A DNA stretch of 64,000 nucleotides from Anodontia alba (Eukaryota > Mollusca > Bivalvia > Lucinida > Lucinidae). The translations under genes and the position numbers were made by a program. The stretch is taken from NCBI GenBank assembly GCA_964016985.1, contig OZ024821.1, forward strand, positions 92,122,093 through 92,186,092, in the 5' to 3' direction. Below, piece by piece: positions 45,001 to 55,252 of this stretch (position 1 is its first letter; the number at the start of each line of letters is the position of its first letter). The notes below the pieces were generated by a model. That model was not told where the DNA came from and made no database searches. It was given only the letters and a program-made list of their open reading frames with translations.

Positions 45001-46668
45001 AGATTTTCAAGATGGCCATCACGGCAGCCATGTTGGATTTCTGATTGGAACTATTTTAGCTATTTTTGATCTACAAGTCACCCCGTTGTTTCCTACTAAG
45101 TTTCAAGTCAACTGGCCTTTCGGTTCAGAAGAAGAAGCGAAAAATAAATTTTGGAGATGGCTGCCATCTTGGATTTCTGATTGGAACGATTTTAGCTATT
45201 TCTGAACTTTGATTGTGGTGGGGTTTAATGACATGTCAACCCTTGTGGATCATTTTGTGTCGTCTCCCAGAGAAGGGGAGAAAAGAGATAGAAGATTTAA
45301 TAGAAGAGATGAAAGAGAGGAACAGGGAAGAAAGAGGAACAGGAATGAAAGGGAAGAAACAGAAGAAATCAAAACATTCCCCATCTACTTTACCTGCTAC
45401 AAGGATAGCAGGCCTTGCCCAACTGTAAGACAATATCAGTTGGACTATTTTTGATCTACAAGTCACCTTGATGCTTCCTGCTAAATTTCAAGTCAATTGG
45501 CCTTTTGCTTCAGGAGAAGAAGCGAAAAATAGATTTTCAAGATGGTGGCCATGGCGGCCATCTTGGATTTCCGATTAGAATGATTTTAGCTATTTTTGAT
45601 CTACAGGTCACCCCGATGCTTCTTACCAACTTTCGAGTCAGTTGGCCCAGAAGTGTAGGAGGAGTGGGCTTTTAAAGCAACTGTTGACGCCGCACAACGG
45701 ACATTGACCGATCATCTATAGACCAGGTTAAGTAAAACTTCCACAAATTTAGAGGCAATGTCTCATACTGAAATATTGTTCAGTACTGAGACGTTAACCT
45801 CAATAAATTACTAAGTGAACTGCAAAGGTCCTAATCAACACTGCTACCCACAGCATGGTGATCAGGTCATATTTGCAGATAAGAGAGAGTATCCAGATAA
45901 TTTTCTTGGTTTCTCTAAGAAAATGTGTTAGAAACACCTCAGCTCAATACTTGTTGAAAAAGTGCCTTATCTGGAGCTATGCACAGGAATTGTTAACCCT
46001 TGTCCTGCTGAAGACGGATATACCCTGCCTATGCAAACAGTGCAGATCCAGATCAGTTGGCTTCAGAAGCCATCTGATCTGGATCTGCACTGTTTGCCAT
46101 TATGTGAATTTATAGCAACAATCTGGATGAAGTAATCTGATTAGCTGAAAATTAGAAATGGGCATGGCATCTTAATTTATTCAGCAGGACAATGGTTAAG
46201 GGGTATTTGGTGATAATTATGGGATAATTTTCTCAAATGTTTTCATAAAAAACATATGTTGTGGGTACTCTTTAGAAGCACCTCAGTGAGGCATTTCTAA
46301 TGAGTACCCACAACATGTGTTTTTATGGAGAAATAATTATCCCTGAATTATCAACAATCCTTGCTATGGATCAGATGTTTTGTCTGTTTACAGAAATATG
46401 AAATACCATAGAAGGCATAAGCAAACACCTTGATCAGACTATACATGTGGCCATGCCAGCTGATCTTATCATTTCTTTTTCACAGAATAATTTGGCTGAG
46501 CTGGAGGAGCTGATAGAGAAATGGAGAGCTGTGTCCCAGCAAGGACTACAGGACTTACATGAGGCCTTGCCTGAACCGAAACCCAACTTCAGTGAACTTC
46601 TACAACATCTGGGAGTTGACTATAACCTTGTTAAGTTTGATCCTACAGAAGAGACATTTAATCTTTAG
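41302..46668 (+). CDS. SFR1: SFR1 (Swi5-dependent recombination DNA repair protein 1), 5' end missing
   Basis: Two exons join in phase 0 to give 320 residues. SFR1 pairs with SWI5, and the complex stabilises RAD51/DMC1 filaments during homologous recombination in the nucleus. The N-terminal stretch has SSLKERLKKCG, matching the conserved short basic motif of vertebrate SFR1. A long Ser/Thr-rich low-complexity middle follows. The C-terminal conserved core is QRLLKEIDEKEETL, LRKLKMVKMYRTK (coiled coil), then across the splice NNLAELEELIEKWRAVS and a tail with LLQHLGVDYNLVKFDPTEE. Human SFR1 is about 245 residues and has the same core order. The first exon upstream of 41302 was not found. An in-frame ATG at 41284 would add MDISFQ, but those bases read as a splice acceptor tract. 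Confidence 0.9.
43097..45710. repeat. Array 2 of ~137-bp units with head-to-head ATGGCGGC motifs
   Basis: It opens ACAAGAGGGCCAAGATGTCCC...TCGCTCACCTG and ends GACGCCGCACAACGGACATTG. About 18 units share AAGATGGCGGCCATCTTGG, GATTTCCGATCGGAACGA, TTTTAGCTATTTTTGATC, GATGCTTCCTACCAAGTTTC and GCCTTTCGGTTCAGGAG. The left junction GTTAAAAAGTGTAA also occurs without the array near 49180, which shows that the array is an insertion. It lies inside the SFR1 intron. Confidence 0.85.
45209..45445 (+). mobile_element. Family R retroposon inside array 2
   Basis: TTGATTGTGGTGGGGTTTAA, TCAACCCTTGTGGATCATTT, GTCGTCTCCCAGAG, the purine-rich middle and CAATATCAGTTGGA match family R. The array's CTATTTTTGATCTACAAG unit is split with CTATTTCTGA / CTATTTTTGA on the two sides, a probable target duplication. 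Confidence 0.8.
45865..45975. repeat. Foldback family A relic
   Basis: GATAAGAGAGAGTATCCAG, TTTTCTTGGTTTCTC, GTTAGAAACACCTCAGC and GTGCCTTATCTGGAGCTATG are the family's flanks with most of one arm gone. Confidence 0.5.
45997..46195. mobile_element. TTAA-targeting MITE (TTAACCCTTGTCCTGC family)
   Basis: TTAA at 45993-45996 and 46196-46199 flank CCCTTGTCCTGCTGAAG...TTCAGCAGGACAATGG, in reverse orientation. The hairpin at about 46023-46098 has GCAAACAGTGCAGATCC arms. Confidence 0.8.
46241..46334. repeat. Foldback family A copy
   Basis: TTTTCATAAAAAACATATG...TTAGAAGCACCTC and GAGGCATTTCTAATG...TGTGTTTTTATGGAG are inverted arms, about 150 bp upstream of the last SFR1 exon. Confidence 0.7.
46486..46668 (+). 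CDS. SFR1: SFR1 terminal exon (60 codons plus stop)
   Basis: The acceptor ATTTCTTTTTCACAG ends at 46485. The exon starts NNLAELEELIEKW in phase 0 and ends with FDPTEETFNL then TAG. No AATAAA lies between the stop and the SINE at 46731, so the polyadenylation site is unclear. Confidence 0.9.
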   Translation, partial: NNLAELEELIEKWRAVSQQGLQDLHEALPEPKPNFSELLQHLGVDYNLVKFDPTEETFNL

Positions 46669-46730
46669 ATTAAGGGTAAAGGATACATTTTTAAAGGAGG
46701 CAACTCTTGTTTTTTTTTTGTGTGTGTGTG

Positions 46731-46996
46731 TGTTTAAGTTTTACAGCCCAGTCAACCCAATGCAGTCATGTCAGTTTACCTAACCATACTTATACTGGAT
46801 AGGCTTAGTTCTCTAAGCGGTTATCCAGTGCACATTCTTTTGCCAGAAACTGACAACTGCCCTTCTTGAATCAGTGGAAGGGAGAGAATGACCGTAGAAA
46901 ATATTTCATGATCAAATCTCCACGAAAGAATGTGGCTGACCGGGAACCTCCTGATCACCAGTGGGACGTGCATCCAACGGAGCCACCAAGGCCGGC
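46731..46996 (-). mobile_element. CGGCCTCGG-type SINE
   Basis: In the minus orientation it is near full length: GCCGGCCTTGGTGGCTCCG at the head and TTGACTGGGCTGTAAAAC at the tail, preceded on the plus strand by a T-tract and (GT)n. It starts about 60 bp after the SFR1 stop, so it probably lies in the 3' UTR. Confidence 0.85.
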
Positions 46997-47019
46997 TGGA
47001 CAACTCTTATCAAATTATT

Positions 47020-47160
47020 TTTGCTCCCTTGTGCAAATAGGTCTGTCCTCCCTTTGGGAGCAAATTCTTTTCTTTTAGGGTAGACTCATTTTCTTTTAGA
47101 GACTCATTTTCAGGAGGGCTAGGTGTACAGGAAAACAGTCACAAAAGTTGTCTCCCTTAT
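47020..47160. repeat. Dispersed repeat, inverse of 56080-56220
   Basis: GTGTACAGGAAAACAGTC, CACAAAAGTTGTCTCCCTT and AAAAATGGCAG match the inverse of the segment after the candidate exon at 56006-56071. Confidence 0.5.
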
Positions 47161-47386
47161 AAAAATGGCAGTTTCTCCAGTCCCCTTATTAAAATCTTAC
47201 TTTGTTTTGTTCTATAGAAGAGATACATTAATTTATAGATTTTGCTTTATTGGATTAAAGTTGCATTTTAAAAGTTTTAGAAGCTTTAATTACGTTTTCT
47301 TTGGTTCATATTTTTGTTCTGATGCCACAAAAACTGATTAACAATTTATTTTTATTTTTGCAGTCAGCCCCATGCAATGGTCTTAA

Positions 47387-47583
47387 CCCTTCTCTTGCTG
47401 AACATGACACGCCCTGTCTTAGCAAACAGTGTAGATCCAGATCAGTTGGCTTTTGAAGAAGCCAACTGATCTGGATCTGCACTATTTGTCATTAAATATG
47501 TGAATTTCTATCAAAAACTCGGATCAAGTAATCTGATTGGCTGGAAATTAGAAGTGGGCATAATTTATTCAGCATGAGAAGGG
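47387..47583. mobile_element. TTAA-targeting MITE (TTAACCCTTGTCCTGC family)
   Basis: TTAA at 47383-47386 and 47584-47587 flank CCCTTCTCTTGCTGAAC...TTCAGCATGAGAAGGG. The hairpin lies at about 47422-47490 with inner stem TTGGCTTTTGAAGAAGCCAA. Confidence 0.8.
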
Positions 47584-47830
47584 TTAAAATCCCATAGGAT
47601 AAATTTTTAAGGGCTTTTTACATGTATCTGGTGGACAGGCATCCATTCAAACTAGTTATTCCATCATGTGACAGCTTTTATGTTACCGCATTTACCTTGC
47701 ATATTAGGTCTAACAGGCCTGAGCAAACCATGTATACATAAATCTTATGCCACGTAATATGGCGTTTGATTGGAGTCTACTGTTCAGTGTTTGCCACTCA
47801 TCCAGTCGTTTTTAGACACATTAACAGGTA

Positions 47831-48690
47831 TGAGGGGTGGTTGGAAAATATCTGAACTTTTTGCTCTTTCTCAAAAACTGTTAAATATTTTTCAAAAAAT
47901 TTGTTTTATTCTTTTTTGAAGTATTCCCCTCCTAGGTCTGTACACTTTTGTAGTCCCTCTGCAAACCATGAAGTAGACCTGCTGCTGAGGGACCGATTAA
48001 CAGCGGAAATCAATTCTGTCCTGGTCTCATATTTGTTTCCAGTGAGCCTTTTTTTCAGTTCTGGAAACAAATAAAAGTGGCAGGGGCAAAGTCTGGGCTG
48101 TATGGAGGTTGGGACAACAACTGCCACTCGAAAGAGTTGATAAGTTCTACTGTAGATGAGGCAGTATGAGGTAGGTGTGTGTGTGGGGGGATGGGGGGTG
48201 GGCAGGCACTGTCATGCAAAAGAAGAACATCTTTCTGAGCTAGCCTGGGACACATTTTTTTCATTTCAAAACTACTTCTGAATAGTCTCTAGCAGTCACA
48301 GTTAGATTTTTTGGCATGAAATAAGTTTTATTAAACGTGACTCCCAAAAAGCAACCAACATAACCTTTCCAGCAGATGGAGTTTTTATTTCAGGTTCAGC
48401 ATAATGAACCCACATTTCATCCCCAGTGACAATAGTTCAAACACTTATTTTCATCATGGTTAAAACGCCCCGAATGTTTTTTTTGCTATGGTCAAACTAG
48501 ATGCCTTTTGGTCTGTTTTGGCACCCACCTAGCACTTACCTTGCTAGCACTTAATTTTTTTCGTGTAAAATCTGATGTACCGACACTTTACCAATGCTAA
48601 ACTGATTAGCTATCTCCTGCAAATTGACTGCAATCTTTGTTGACAAAACCTCAACATTTGCCACCACTGTAAGGGTCACTGCCTCACAAA
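47831..48690 (-). pseudogene. Mariner-type transposase, decayed
   Basis: Minus strand: NLQEIANQFSIGKVSVHQILHE is a helix-turn-helix (about 48640-48570). After stop-laden sequence comes VLLLHDSACPP (second catalytic Asp region, about 48215), then LLSQPPYSPDFAP (third catalytic Asp, the D34D position, about 48100), a frameshift, and FYLFPELKKRLTGNKYETRTE with WFAEGLQKCTDLGGEYF at the end (47906). This order is that of mariner transposases, about 340-350 residues. GAGGGGTGGTTGGAAAA at 47832 resembles the mariner inverted end and follows TA. The other end is missing. Stops and frameshifts make it non-functional. Confidence 0.85.
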
Positions 48691-48850
48691 TTTCAAATCC
48701 TTTTTATAAGACGGATCTAGAACTTTAGGATTGTTTTGGAAGAGAAAATCCCATTTTATAGCTAAATTGCACAAGACTGATTTATATATTTGTGGTAATA
48801 TTGGAAAGATAAGCTCCCGTCTTATACCTGAATAAATATGGTATAGGAGT

Positions 48851-49155
48851 GCCGGCCTCGGTGGCTCAGTTGGATGCGCATCTGACTGGAGACCAGGAGG
48901 TCGCTGGTTCGACCCCCGCCGAGGTCGGCAACATTCTTTCATGGAGATTGATCATGAAATATTTTCTAAGGTCATTCTCTCCCTTCTGCTGATTCAAGAA
49001 AGGTAGTTGTCAGTTTCTGGTGAAAGAATGTGCACATTACTGGTTAACCGCTTAAAGGACTAAGCCTGCCCAGTAAATGTGTGGTTAGGTAAACTGACCA
49101 CGCTTGGCATGACCCCATTGGGTTGACTGGGCCATAAAACCTCAACACAAACAAA
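48851..49155 (+). mobile_element. Full-length CGGCCTCGG-type tRNA SINE (reference copy)
   Basis: A box TGGCTCAGTTGG at 48862-48873 and B box GGTTCGACCCC at 48906-48916 form a tRNA-like head. The body includes TGATCATGAAATATTTTC, GTTGTCAGTTTCTGG and GGTTAACCGCTTAAAGGAC. The tail is CCTCAACACAAACAAA. ATAGGAGT flanks both sides (48843-48850 and 49156-49163). Transcription by RNA polymerase III is inferred from the boxes. Confidence 0.95.
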
Positions 49156-49179
49156 ATAGGAGTGAGCTGAAAAATCGTT

Positions 49180-49490
49180 AAAAAGTGTAATAACTATCAA
49201 AATTTGGTGTACTGTAACCTCAAATTTTGAAGTTTATGGCCTTGACCTCAAGGTTAGTGAAGGGGTGGGGATGGTGCAGCATAAAATTTGAGAGTAGTAT
49301 CTGACATCAGGCAAAGTATCAATAAGATCAAACTCAAAATTTAGATGTAAACTTCTAAAAACTTCAACAAATTTTAAAAGGTCACTCATGACGGCCAGGA
49401 TGGTACAGCATAGACCTTCAGATCAGTATCTAATATCAGGGCAAGTATGAACTACTTCTGTCCAGAGGTTCAGGAGATATACGGTAAATG
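49180..49490. repeat. Short diverged tandem repeat
   Basis: Two units share TCAAAATTTNGANGTNNAC, CTTCTAAAAACTTCA, GGNGGGGATGGTGCAGCATA and AGTATCTNATATCAGG. Confidence 0.4.
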
Positions 49491-49602
49491 TCCTAAAATT
49501 TCGAACACTTTATTCCTTACTTTTATTGTCTAAATATTGTTTTTTTTTTGTTTTTTTTTTTTTTTTATGCAGTTGCTCCTTAAAATACTTAGTGGAATGG
49601 CA

Positions 49603-49670
49603 AACAGTGCAGACCCTGATCAGACTGCTCCTTCAGGAGCAGTCTGATCTGGATCTGCACTGTTTGCATA
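49603..49670. repeat. Stand-alone GCAAACAGTG hairpin
   Basis: Outer stem GCAAACAGTGCAGACCC / GGATCTGCACTGTTTGC, inner stem GATCAGACTGCTCC / GGAGCAGTCTGATC. It sits in TGGAATGGC...ATGCCATTTTG with no recognised MITE ends. The ACTGCTCC inner stem is shared with the element at 33659. Confidence 0.75.
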
Positions 49671-49818
49671 TGCCATTTTGTAAGACACTTTGGTGTACGA
49701 AATTTTAGGACAATTACCGTAGCCTTTAAAAAACTTTAAACAAAAACTATAACCAACTCCAAGGCTGACACCATGGTGATTGCTATAGCTCTACCTGTAC
49801 ATTTGTACAGGTGAACTA

Positions 49819-50040
49819 TTGATTGTGTTGGGGTTTAGCGACACACAAACCCTTGTGGGTCATTTTGTGTCATCTCCCAGAGAAAGGGAGAAAAGAGATA
49901 GTAAAGGAGATGAAAGAGAGGGACAGGGAAGAAAGAGGAACAGGAATGAAAGGGCAGAAACAGAAGAAATGAAAACATTCCCCTCTACCCTTACCTGCTA
50001 CAAGTCTAGCAAGCCTTGCCCAAGTGTAAGCCAATATCAT
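49819..50040 (+). mobile_element. Family R retroposon, truncated
   Basis: TTGATTGTGTTGGGGTTTAG to GTAAGCCAATATCAT. AGGTGAACTA flanks both sides (49809-49818 and 50041-50050), a 10-bp target duplication. The segment after CAATATCA is missing. Confidence 0.9.
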
Positions 50041-50284
50041 AGGTGAACTAAAAAGCGCTTTGAAATACTGTATTTACCCTAAGTGTTTGGACATTTTAAC
50101 TCCTTCCACGATTGTCCTAAAATTTAAAAAGTCCATTTTACTAACTGTTGGTGTCTAAAAATTGCTGGATGAGCAGCAAATAGTACAGACTGTTCTGTAG
50201 CAGCTGATCTGAATCTACACTGTTTGCCCAGGCCTGTCTGTCTGAATACTTTGGGTAAATATGGTAGGTGAAATAAATTGACAA

Positions 50285-50890
50285 TACGGTTCAAACAGTT
50301 TTATTTTATTTAATACAAGAAAAAATAAAAACATTAAAAAATAAAAACATGAAACGATACCCCCGCCATTATCATGTCGTGGGCAGATAAAAACTGATGA
50401 AATCTGTTCATTAGCAATCCCAAACCAGATCTGAACAATATCAATGCACATATCAAGTTTGTTGAAAATTCCTTGAGATTTTCTCAAGTTATTGTCCTGA
50501 AATGAAAATGCAGGTGTGTAGTGGGCAGACAACTCTTAAAAAAATTGCAAAATTTGCCCATAAGTAATCCCAAAACAGATCCCCACCTTATCAATGCACA
50601 TACCAAGTTTGGTGAAAATCCATTGACATTTACAGAAGTTACTGTCCCACAACAGAAATACAGACAACTGTCAAAAATTGATGAAATTTGCCCATTTGGA
50701 ATTCCAAACCAAATCTCCACAATATCAATCCACATACCAAAATTTGGTGAAAATCCATTGACATTTACTCAAGTTATCACCCGGAAACGAAAATACGGAC
50801 AGACTGAAGGAGTTACTACAGACTGATGGGCAGACAGACACCAACATGAAACCATAATACCCCACCACTATTGTGTAGCAGGGTATAATG
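50285..50890. repeat. Tandem repeat, ~140-bp units
   Basis: Three units share AAATTTGCCCATNNGNAATCC, CAATGCACATACCAAGTTTG, GTGAAAATCCATTGACATTT and GTTANTGTCCC. It ends GGACAGACTGAAGGAG...ATACCCCACCAC. Confidence 0.65.
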
Positions 50891-51077
50891 CCTAAAAGTC
50901 ACTGTACCACACTTGCAAACTTTCACCAAATAAGCAATACCAAACTCACAGAGCTAAAAATTCACAATCTCCTGACATTTTATCACAAACCTGCCTCAAC
51001 TAGCTTTATATGCTAATAATGCTATGTACAAGACAAGTAGTTTATCATGAAATGCTAAGTAGCCTGAACATGCTGGA

Positions 51078-51360
51078 TTGATTGATTGTGTTGGGGTTTA
51101 ACGACACGTCAACCCTTGTGGGTCATTTTGTGTCGTCTCCCAGAGAAAGGGAGAAAAGAGATAGTAGAGGAGATGAAAGAGACGATTAGGGAAGAAACAG
51201 GAACAGGAATGAAAGTGAAGAAACAGAAGAAATAAAAACATTCCCCCTCTACCCTTACCTGCTACAAGGATAGCAGGCCTTGCCCAACTGTAAGCCAATT
51301 TCAGTTGGACGCCCCGGTGACGTAAGATACACGACACCATTGCCACTCCCGACCACCCCC
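51078..51360 (+). mobile_element. Family R retroposon, full length
   Basis: The element starts TTGATTGATTGTGTTGGGG and ends CACTCCCGACCACCCCC. GAACATGCTGGA flanks both sides (51066-51077 and 51361-51372), a 12-bp target duplication. Read in reverse it would begin GGGGGTGGTCGGGAGTG and end (TTGA/CAAT) repeats. No convincing RNA polymerase III boxes were seen. Confidence 0.92.
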
Positions 51361-51378
51361 GAACATGCTGGACATTAA

Positions 51379-51601
51379 CCCATTTATGCCAGGAGGATTC
51401 TTCTACCTTTAACTCTTTGGACAGGTTCATTTCCTATATAAGGGGTATCTGATTAGTTTTTACTATTGTCATGTTTTGTAGAAACATCTGAACTTAATGC
51501 AAACAGTGTAAACCATGATCAGATGCCACATTCTGTGGTGTCTGATCTGGGTCTACACTGTTTGCCACTGTCCCTTTTATGAGACGCTAGGCTTATATGG
51601 G
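51379..51601. mobile_element. TTAA MITE (TTAACCCATTTATGCC family)
   Basis: TTAA at 51375-51378 and 51602-51605 flank CCCATTTATGCCAGG...AGGCTTATATGGG. The hairpin near 51500-51576 has outer stem GCAAACAGTGTAAACC and inner stem GATCAGATGCCACA / TGTGGTGTCTGATC. Confidence 0.75.
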
Positions 51602-51844
51602 TTAATGGAAAAATAAGAGCAAACAAACAGAAAGTATGTATGGAGACTGGCCAATTTACATATACATGTACTGTAATTACCATGTTAAACCCATGTATAT
51701 TCTGGGATAGATGAGTCTCTGTGCATTCTTTATGAAAATGTACCAGAATCTGTTTTTGAAACAATTTTATTCTATTTACATATTGTTTTTAATAGATCAA
51801 ATTATAGACCAATCAAATGGTTGTTAGTTTGATTTTGATTTTGA

Positions 51845-52052
51845 TTAAGTTGAGGTTTTACAGCCGTCAACTCATTTGGGTCATATCAAGCCAGTCAGTT
51901 TACCTAACCGCTCTTTTCCTGGGCAGACTTAATCCTCTAAGTGGTTAACCTTCTTTCTCCAGAAACTGACAACTGCTCTATTGGAATCAGCGGAAGGAGA
52001 GGAATCATTGAAAACATTTCATAATCAATCTCCTCTGTAGGAATGTCATGCA
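51845..52052 (-). mobile_element. CGGCCTCGG-type SINE, headless
   Basis: Body and tail only: AAAACCTCAACTTAATC tail (inverse), AAGCCAGTCAGTTTACC and CAGAAACTGACAACTGC. Confidence 0.7.
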
Positions 52053-52352
52053 TAAATTGTACTGTAGACATATCCTACTGAATATTAAATGTAAATAAAG
52101 GTAAAGCAGGCTGGTCAGTTTGTTTAGCCTTTACCAACATTTTTCATTAAGAAAAAAAAAAAAAAAGAAAAAAAAAGTAACCTGTCTGAAAACATTCTCC
52201 ATAGCATGAAGATCAAGGCCAACCTATGCATGGTTCAGCTGTTTAAGACATTATTAGCTTAGTAATGTTAAATGGGGTTATTCAATGAAATATTTAAATA
52301 TTGCAGAGCAAATATCTTAAATACACTGTCATGTTTTAATTAGAAGAAGAAG

Positions 52353-52385
<33 letters not shown>

Positions 52386-52859
52386 TATGTGTAACTTTTA
52401 CAGTATACTCACATTCTTTTTCATAAAAAATATCAGTGCATTTTATTTTTTTCATAAGAATACTAGCCTGTAATGTGTCCTAAAACAGTAGCAGATGGTA
52501 TTATGCTATTTGCTATTTTTTCTTTTTTTTTTTTTATTCTTCTTATGTCAATAATCTGCAAGCCTGCTGCAGCTGTGACTGGTGCTTTAAGGGTTAAATG
52601 AAAATGTTGGCTTAATGACTTTATTAATCCTTAAAGTATGATGTTCACGCAGATGATATTCTCGTTTGTGCAGACAATTCACATGAAATTTGAAGCTTTT
52701 TTTTTTTTTTTTTTTTTTTTCTGAAAAATAAAAGAATATAATAAAGGCATTGCAGACACTGCAAGAATCCCAACTCCAGTGGGCAACAAGTATGTAACCA
52801 TTGTTCTGCTATATATCTATGAATTCTATTCATTACTTACATGTATAAATAAATATGAT
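52053..52859. repeat. A/T-tract-rich region with GCGCC-type MITE remnants
   Basis: Long A-tracts at about 52150-52176 and 52352-52379, T-tracts at about 52527-52537 and 52698-52721. TGTGACTGGTGCTTTAAGGG (52575) and TTAATCCTTAAAGTATG (52624) followed by GCAGACAATTCACATGAAAT are ends of the GCGCC-type MITE. Confidence 0.45.
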
Positions 52860-53790
52860 CACAGATATATATAAAATTTGGACAAAATTCCACTTTTATT
52901 CTTTTTTCAAGATATTCAGACAAAACATCAATCAAGGGTTTTTTTGTTTGTTTGTGTTGAGGTTTTACGGCCCAGTCAACCCTATGGGGTCATGTCGAGC
53001 GCGGTCAGTTTACTTAACCACACGTTGACTGGGCAGGCTTAGTCCTCTAAGCTGTTAACCAGTATTGTGCACATTCTTTCGCCAGAAACTGACAACTGCC
53101 CTTCTTGAATCAGAGGAAGGGAGAGAATGGCCGTAGAAAATATTTCATGATCAATCTCCACGAAAGAATGTTACCGACCTAGGCGGGGGTTGAACCAGTG
53201 ACCTCCTGGTCTCCAGTCGGACGGCGCATCCAACTGAGCCACCGAGGCCGGCTCAATCAAGGGTAGTAACTCAGTCAAAAATTTATAAAATTTGCTCATT
53301 TTCAATCCAAACCTAAATCTAGTAAATACCAATGTGTATATAAAATTTGATAAAAGAAAATCCATCAATTTGTTCTCGAGATATCCACCAAGGGCCATTA
53401 CTTTCATTCTCAAAATATTAAGGAAAAACACAATTTTGGCATCAATCAAAGACCACAACTCTGTTAAAAACTTAATTGCTCCATTTTTAATCCTAGCCTA
53501 GATGTAGTCCCTTTTGAGTACATATACCAGTATAAAATTTGATCAAAATCCATTCATTTGTTCTCAAGATATTGAACAGAAACAAAAATTTTGACATTAA
53601 CCATGGGCAATAACTCTGTTAACAGTTAACAAAAGTTCCCCATTAACGATCCCAAACTATTCTTCCCCAATATTAAAGACTACATTATGTAATGAGTCTA
53701 GAAAATTCATAAAAGCACTCGGTGAAGCACTGATGGATGGACAGATGGGAGGAGGGACACTTGAATGGTATACCGGTAACCTAACAGCCA
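52860..53790. repeat. Tandem repeat, ~185-bp units, interrupted by a SINE
   Basis: Units share TATAAAATTTGANNAAA, ATCCATNNATTTGTTCTC, AAGATATNNANCAAGGG and CAATAACTCTGTTA. It ends GATGGATGGACAGATGGG. The SINE at 52940-53252 splits one unit. Confidence 0.65.
52940..53252 (-). mobile_element. Full-length CGGCCTCGG-type tRNA SINE
   Basis: Minus strand: GCCGGCCTCGGTGGCTCAG head, GGTTCAACCCCCGCC B box, full body and AACACAAACAAACAAAAAAA tail. TCAATCAAGGGT flanks both sides (52928-52939 and 53253-53264). Confidence 0.95.
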
Positions 53791-54036
53791 GTCACTATCC
53801 TGTGGTGAGGTAAATAAAAATCAGAATATTGAACGCTATTGTTACGATGGACTTTGAGGGTTAAGCTAACACTACTTTTAACAGCTGAATCCATGAAGTT
53901 TGCTATTTGCCATAGAGACTGTAAAGCATCTCTATACTGTGTAGGCGAACATTGAATAATCATGACTAAACTGCCATGGTGCACAGACAAGTCTTGGTAT
54001 TTCTTACATACAGCTGCAAAGGTTTTCCATATTATA

Positions 54037-54367
54037 CAGTTGACTCTCGTTATCTCGACCTCGCTTATCTCGAATAACCGCTTATCTCGAAGTGAAAATC
54101 TGGTCCCTTCCTATACATGAAAACCTAACAACAGATGGAAAATATTGTAGAAAAGAGGAGAAATTGCTCCTGAGGAGCAATTTCTCCTCTTTTCCACAAT
54201 ATTTTCAATATATCTCTAACTTCAAAAGTCCAGTTACCTATCAGTTTGTTAAATGTGGTTAATCAAATTATTTTTTCCTCAATTCTGCAAACCTGATATG
54301 TCGAACTACGGATATCTCAAAGTATTTCAGAGAGTCCCTTGGAGTTCGAGATAACGAGAGTCGACTG
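54037..54367. mobile_element. CAGTTGACTCTCGTTATC MITE (pogo/Tigger-like), intact
   Basis: CAGTTGACTCTCGTTATC and GATAACGAGAGTCGACTG are inverted ends flanked by TA (54035-54036, 54368-54369). The internal hairpin AGGAGAAATTGCTCCT / AGGAGCAATTTCTCC is at about 54148-54205. No transposase. Confidence 0.85.
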
Positions 54368-54697
54368 TATATTAAAAGGTTTGGAATTGTGCTGCCTATG
54401 GATGAAAACTTTGATGGAAAGCATACCAAAAGCAGGTGTATGATAGGTTTGATATTGATAGAATATATCGTTAAAATATTAACAATGACAGCCTCATCAC
54501 CTATCTATACAAAATTGTGTTGAGACATATCACCCCAAAAAGGGTTCTTAGCTTACGGGGAGAGCAAAGGCCCAAATCAGGCTGGGTAGCTGTCCAGTCT
54601 GATCAGAACCTTTGGTTTTCCATGCATCCCAATGGCAACCAGAGAAGACACTGGTCAGGCTGGGTGAGATGGTGCAGGTAAAAAAGTTAAAATACAA

Positions 54698-55252
54698 ATG
54701 AGCCAGCGCACGACAAAACCTACAATAAGACTTGTGCCCGCCTCAGTGGCTCAGCTGGATATGCCGTCCAACTGAAGACCAGGAGATCATGGGTTCAACC
54801 CCTGCAGAGGTCAGCAACATTCTTTCGTGGAGATTGATCATGAAATATTTTCTACGGTCATTCTCTCCCTTCCAGTGATACAAGAAGGGCAGTTGTCAGT
54901 TTCTGGTGAAAGAATGTGCACAATACTGGTTAACCGCTTACAGGACTAAGCCTGCCCAGTAAACATGTGGTTAGGTAAAATGACCGCGCTCGACATGACC
55001 CCATTGGGTTGACTGGGCCGTAAAACCTCAACACAAACAAACAATAAGACTTGTGCGACCAGCAAAGACTCTGATCAGCCTGCGCATCCGCAGAGTCTGA
55101 TCAGTCTTTGCTGATCGTATGTGCCTTGTACAGCCTCCAGATTATACAGAGGGATAAACGAGAACCCTTACCATACTGGATGGATGTACAGGCTGATCTG
55201 TCTTTGCTGGTTATATAGGTCTTATTGTAGGTTTTGTCGTGCACTGGCTCAT
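54698..55252. mobile_element. ATGAGCCAGCGCACGAC foldback MITE with nested SINE
   Basis: The left end ATGAGCCAGCGCACGACAAA continuing ACCTACAATAAGAC is inverted at the right end as GTCTTATTGTAGG...GTGCACTGGCTCAT. Inside are GATCAGCCTGCGCATCC-type palindromes. Removing the SINE (54738-55040) leaves about 235 bp. Confidence 0.75.
54738..55040 (+). mobile_element. CGGCCTCGG-type SINE in a MITE arm
   Basis: Head CCGCCTCAGTGGCTCAGC, B box GGGTTCAACCCC, full body, tail CTCAACACAAACAA. The 16-bp direct repeat ACAATAAGACTTGTGC (54722-54737, 55041-55056) is an excellent target duplication. Confidence 0.95.

Larger units (their letters stand above)
42082..46485 (+). other. SFR1 intron, 4.4 kb, repeat-filled
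   Basis: From left to right it holds unassigned DNA with CTGTCTGTCCATCTGC patches (42360-43060), array 2 (43097-45710) with a nested retroposon, and three foldback/MITE copies (45865-46334). Confidence 0.75.

Noticed and set aside
48851..48925. A functional tRNA gene
   Set aside because: A and B boxes are present but the segment is the head of a SINE with body, tail and target duplication. The acceptor stem is not paired as in a tRNA.
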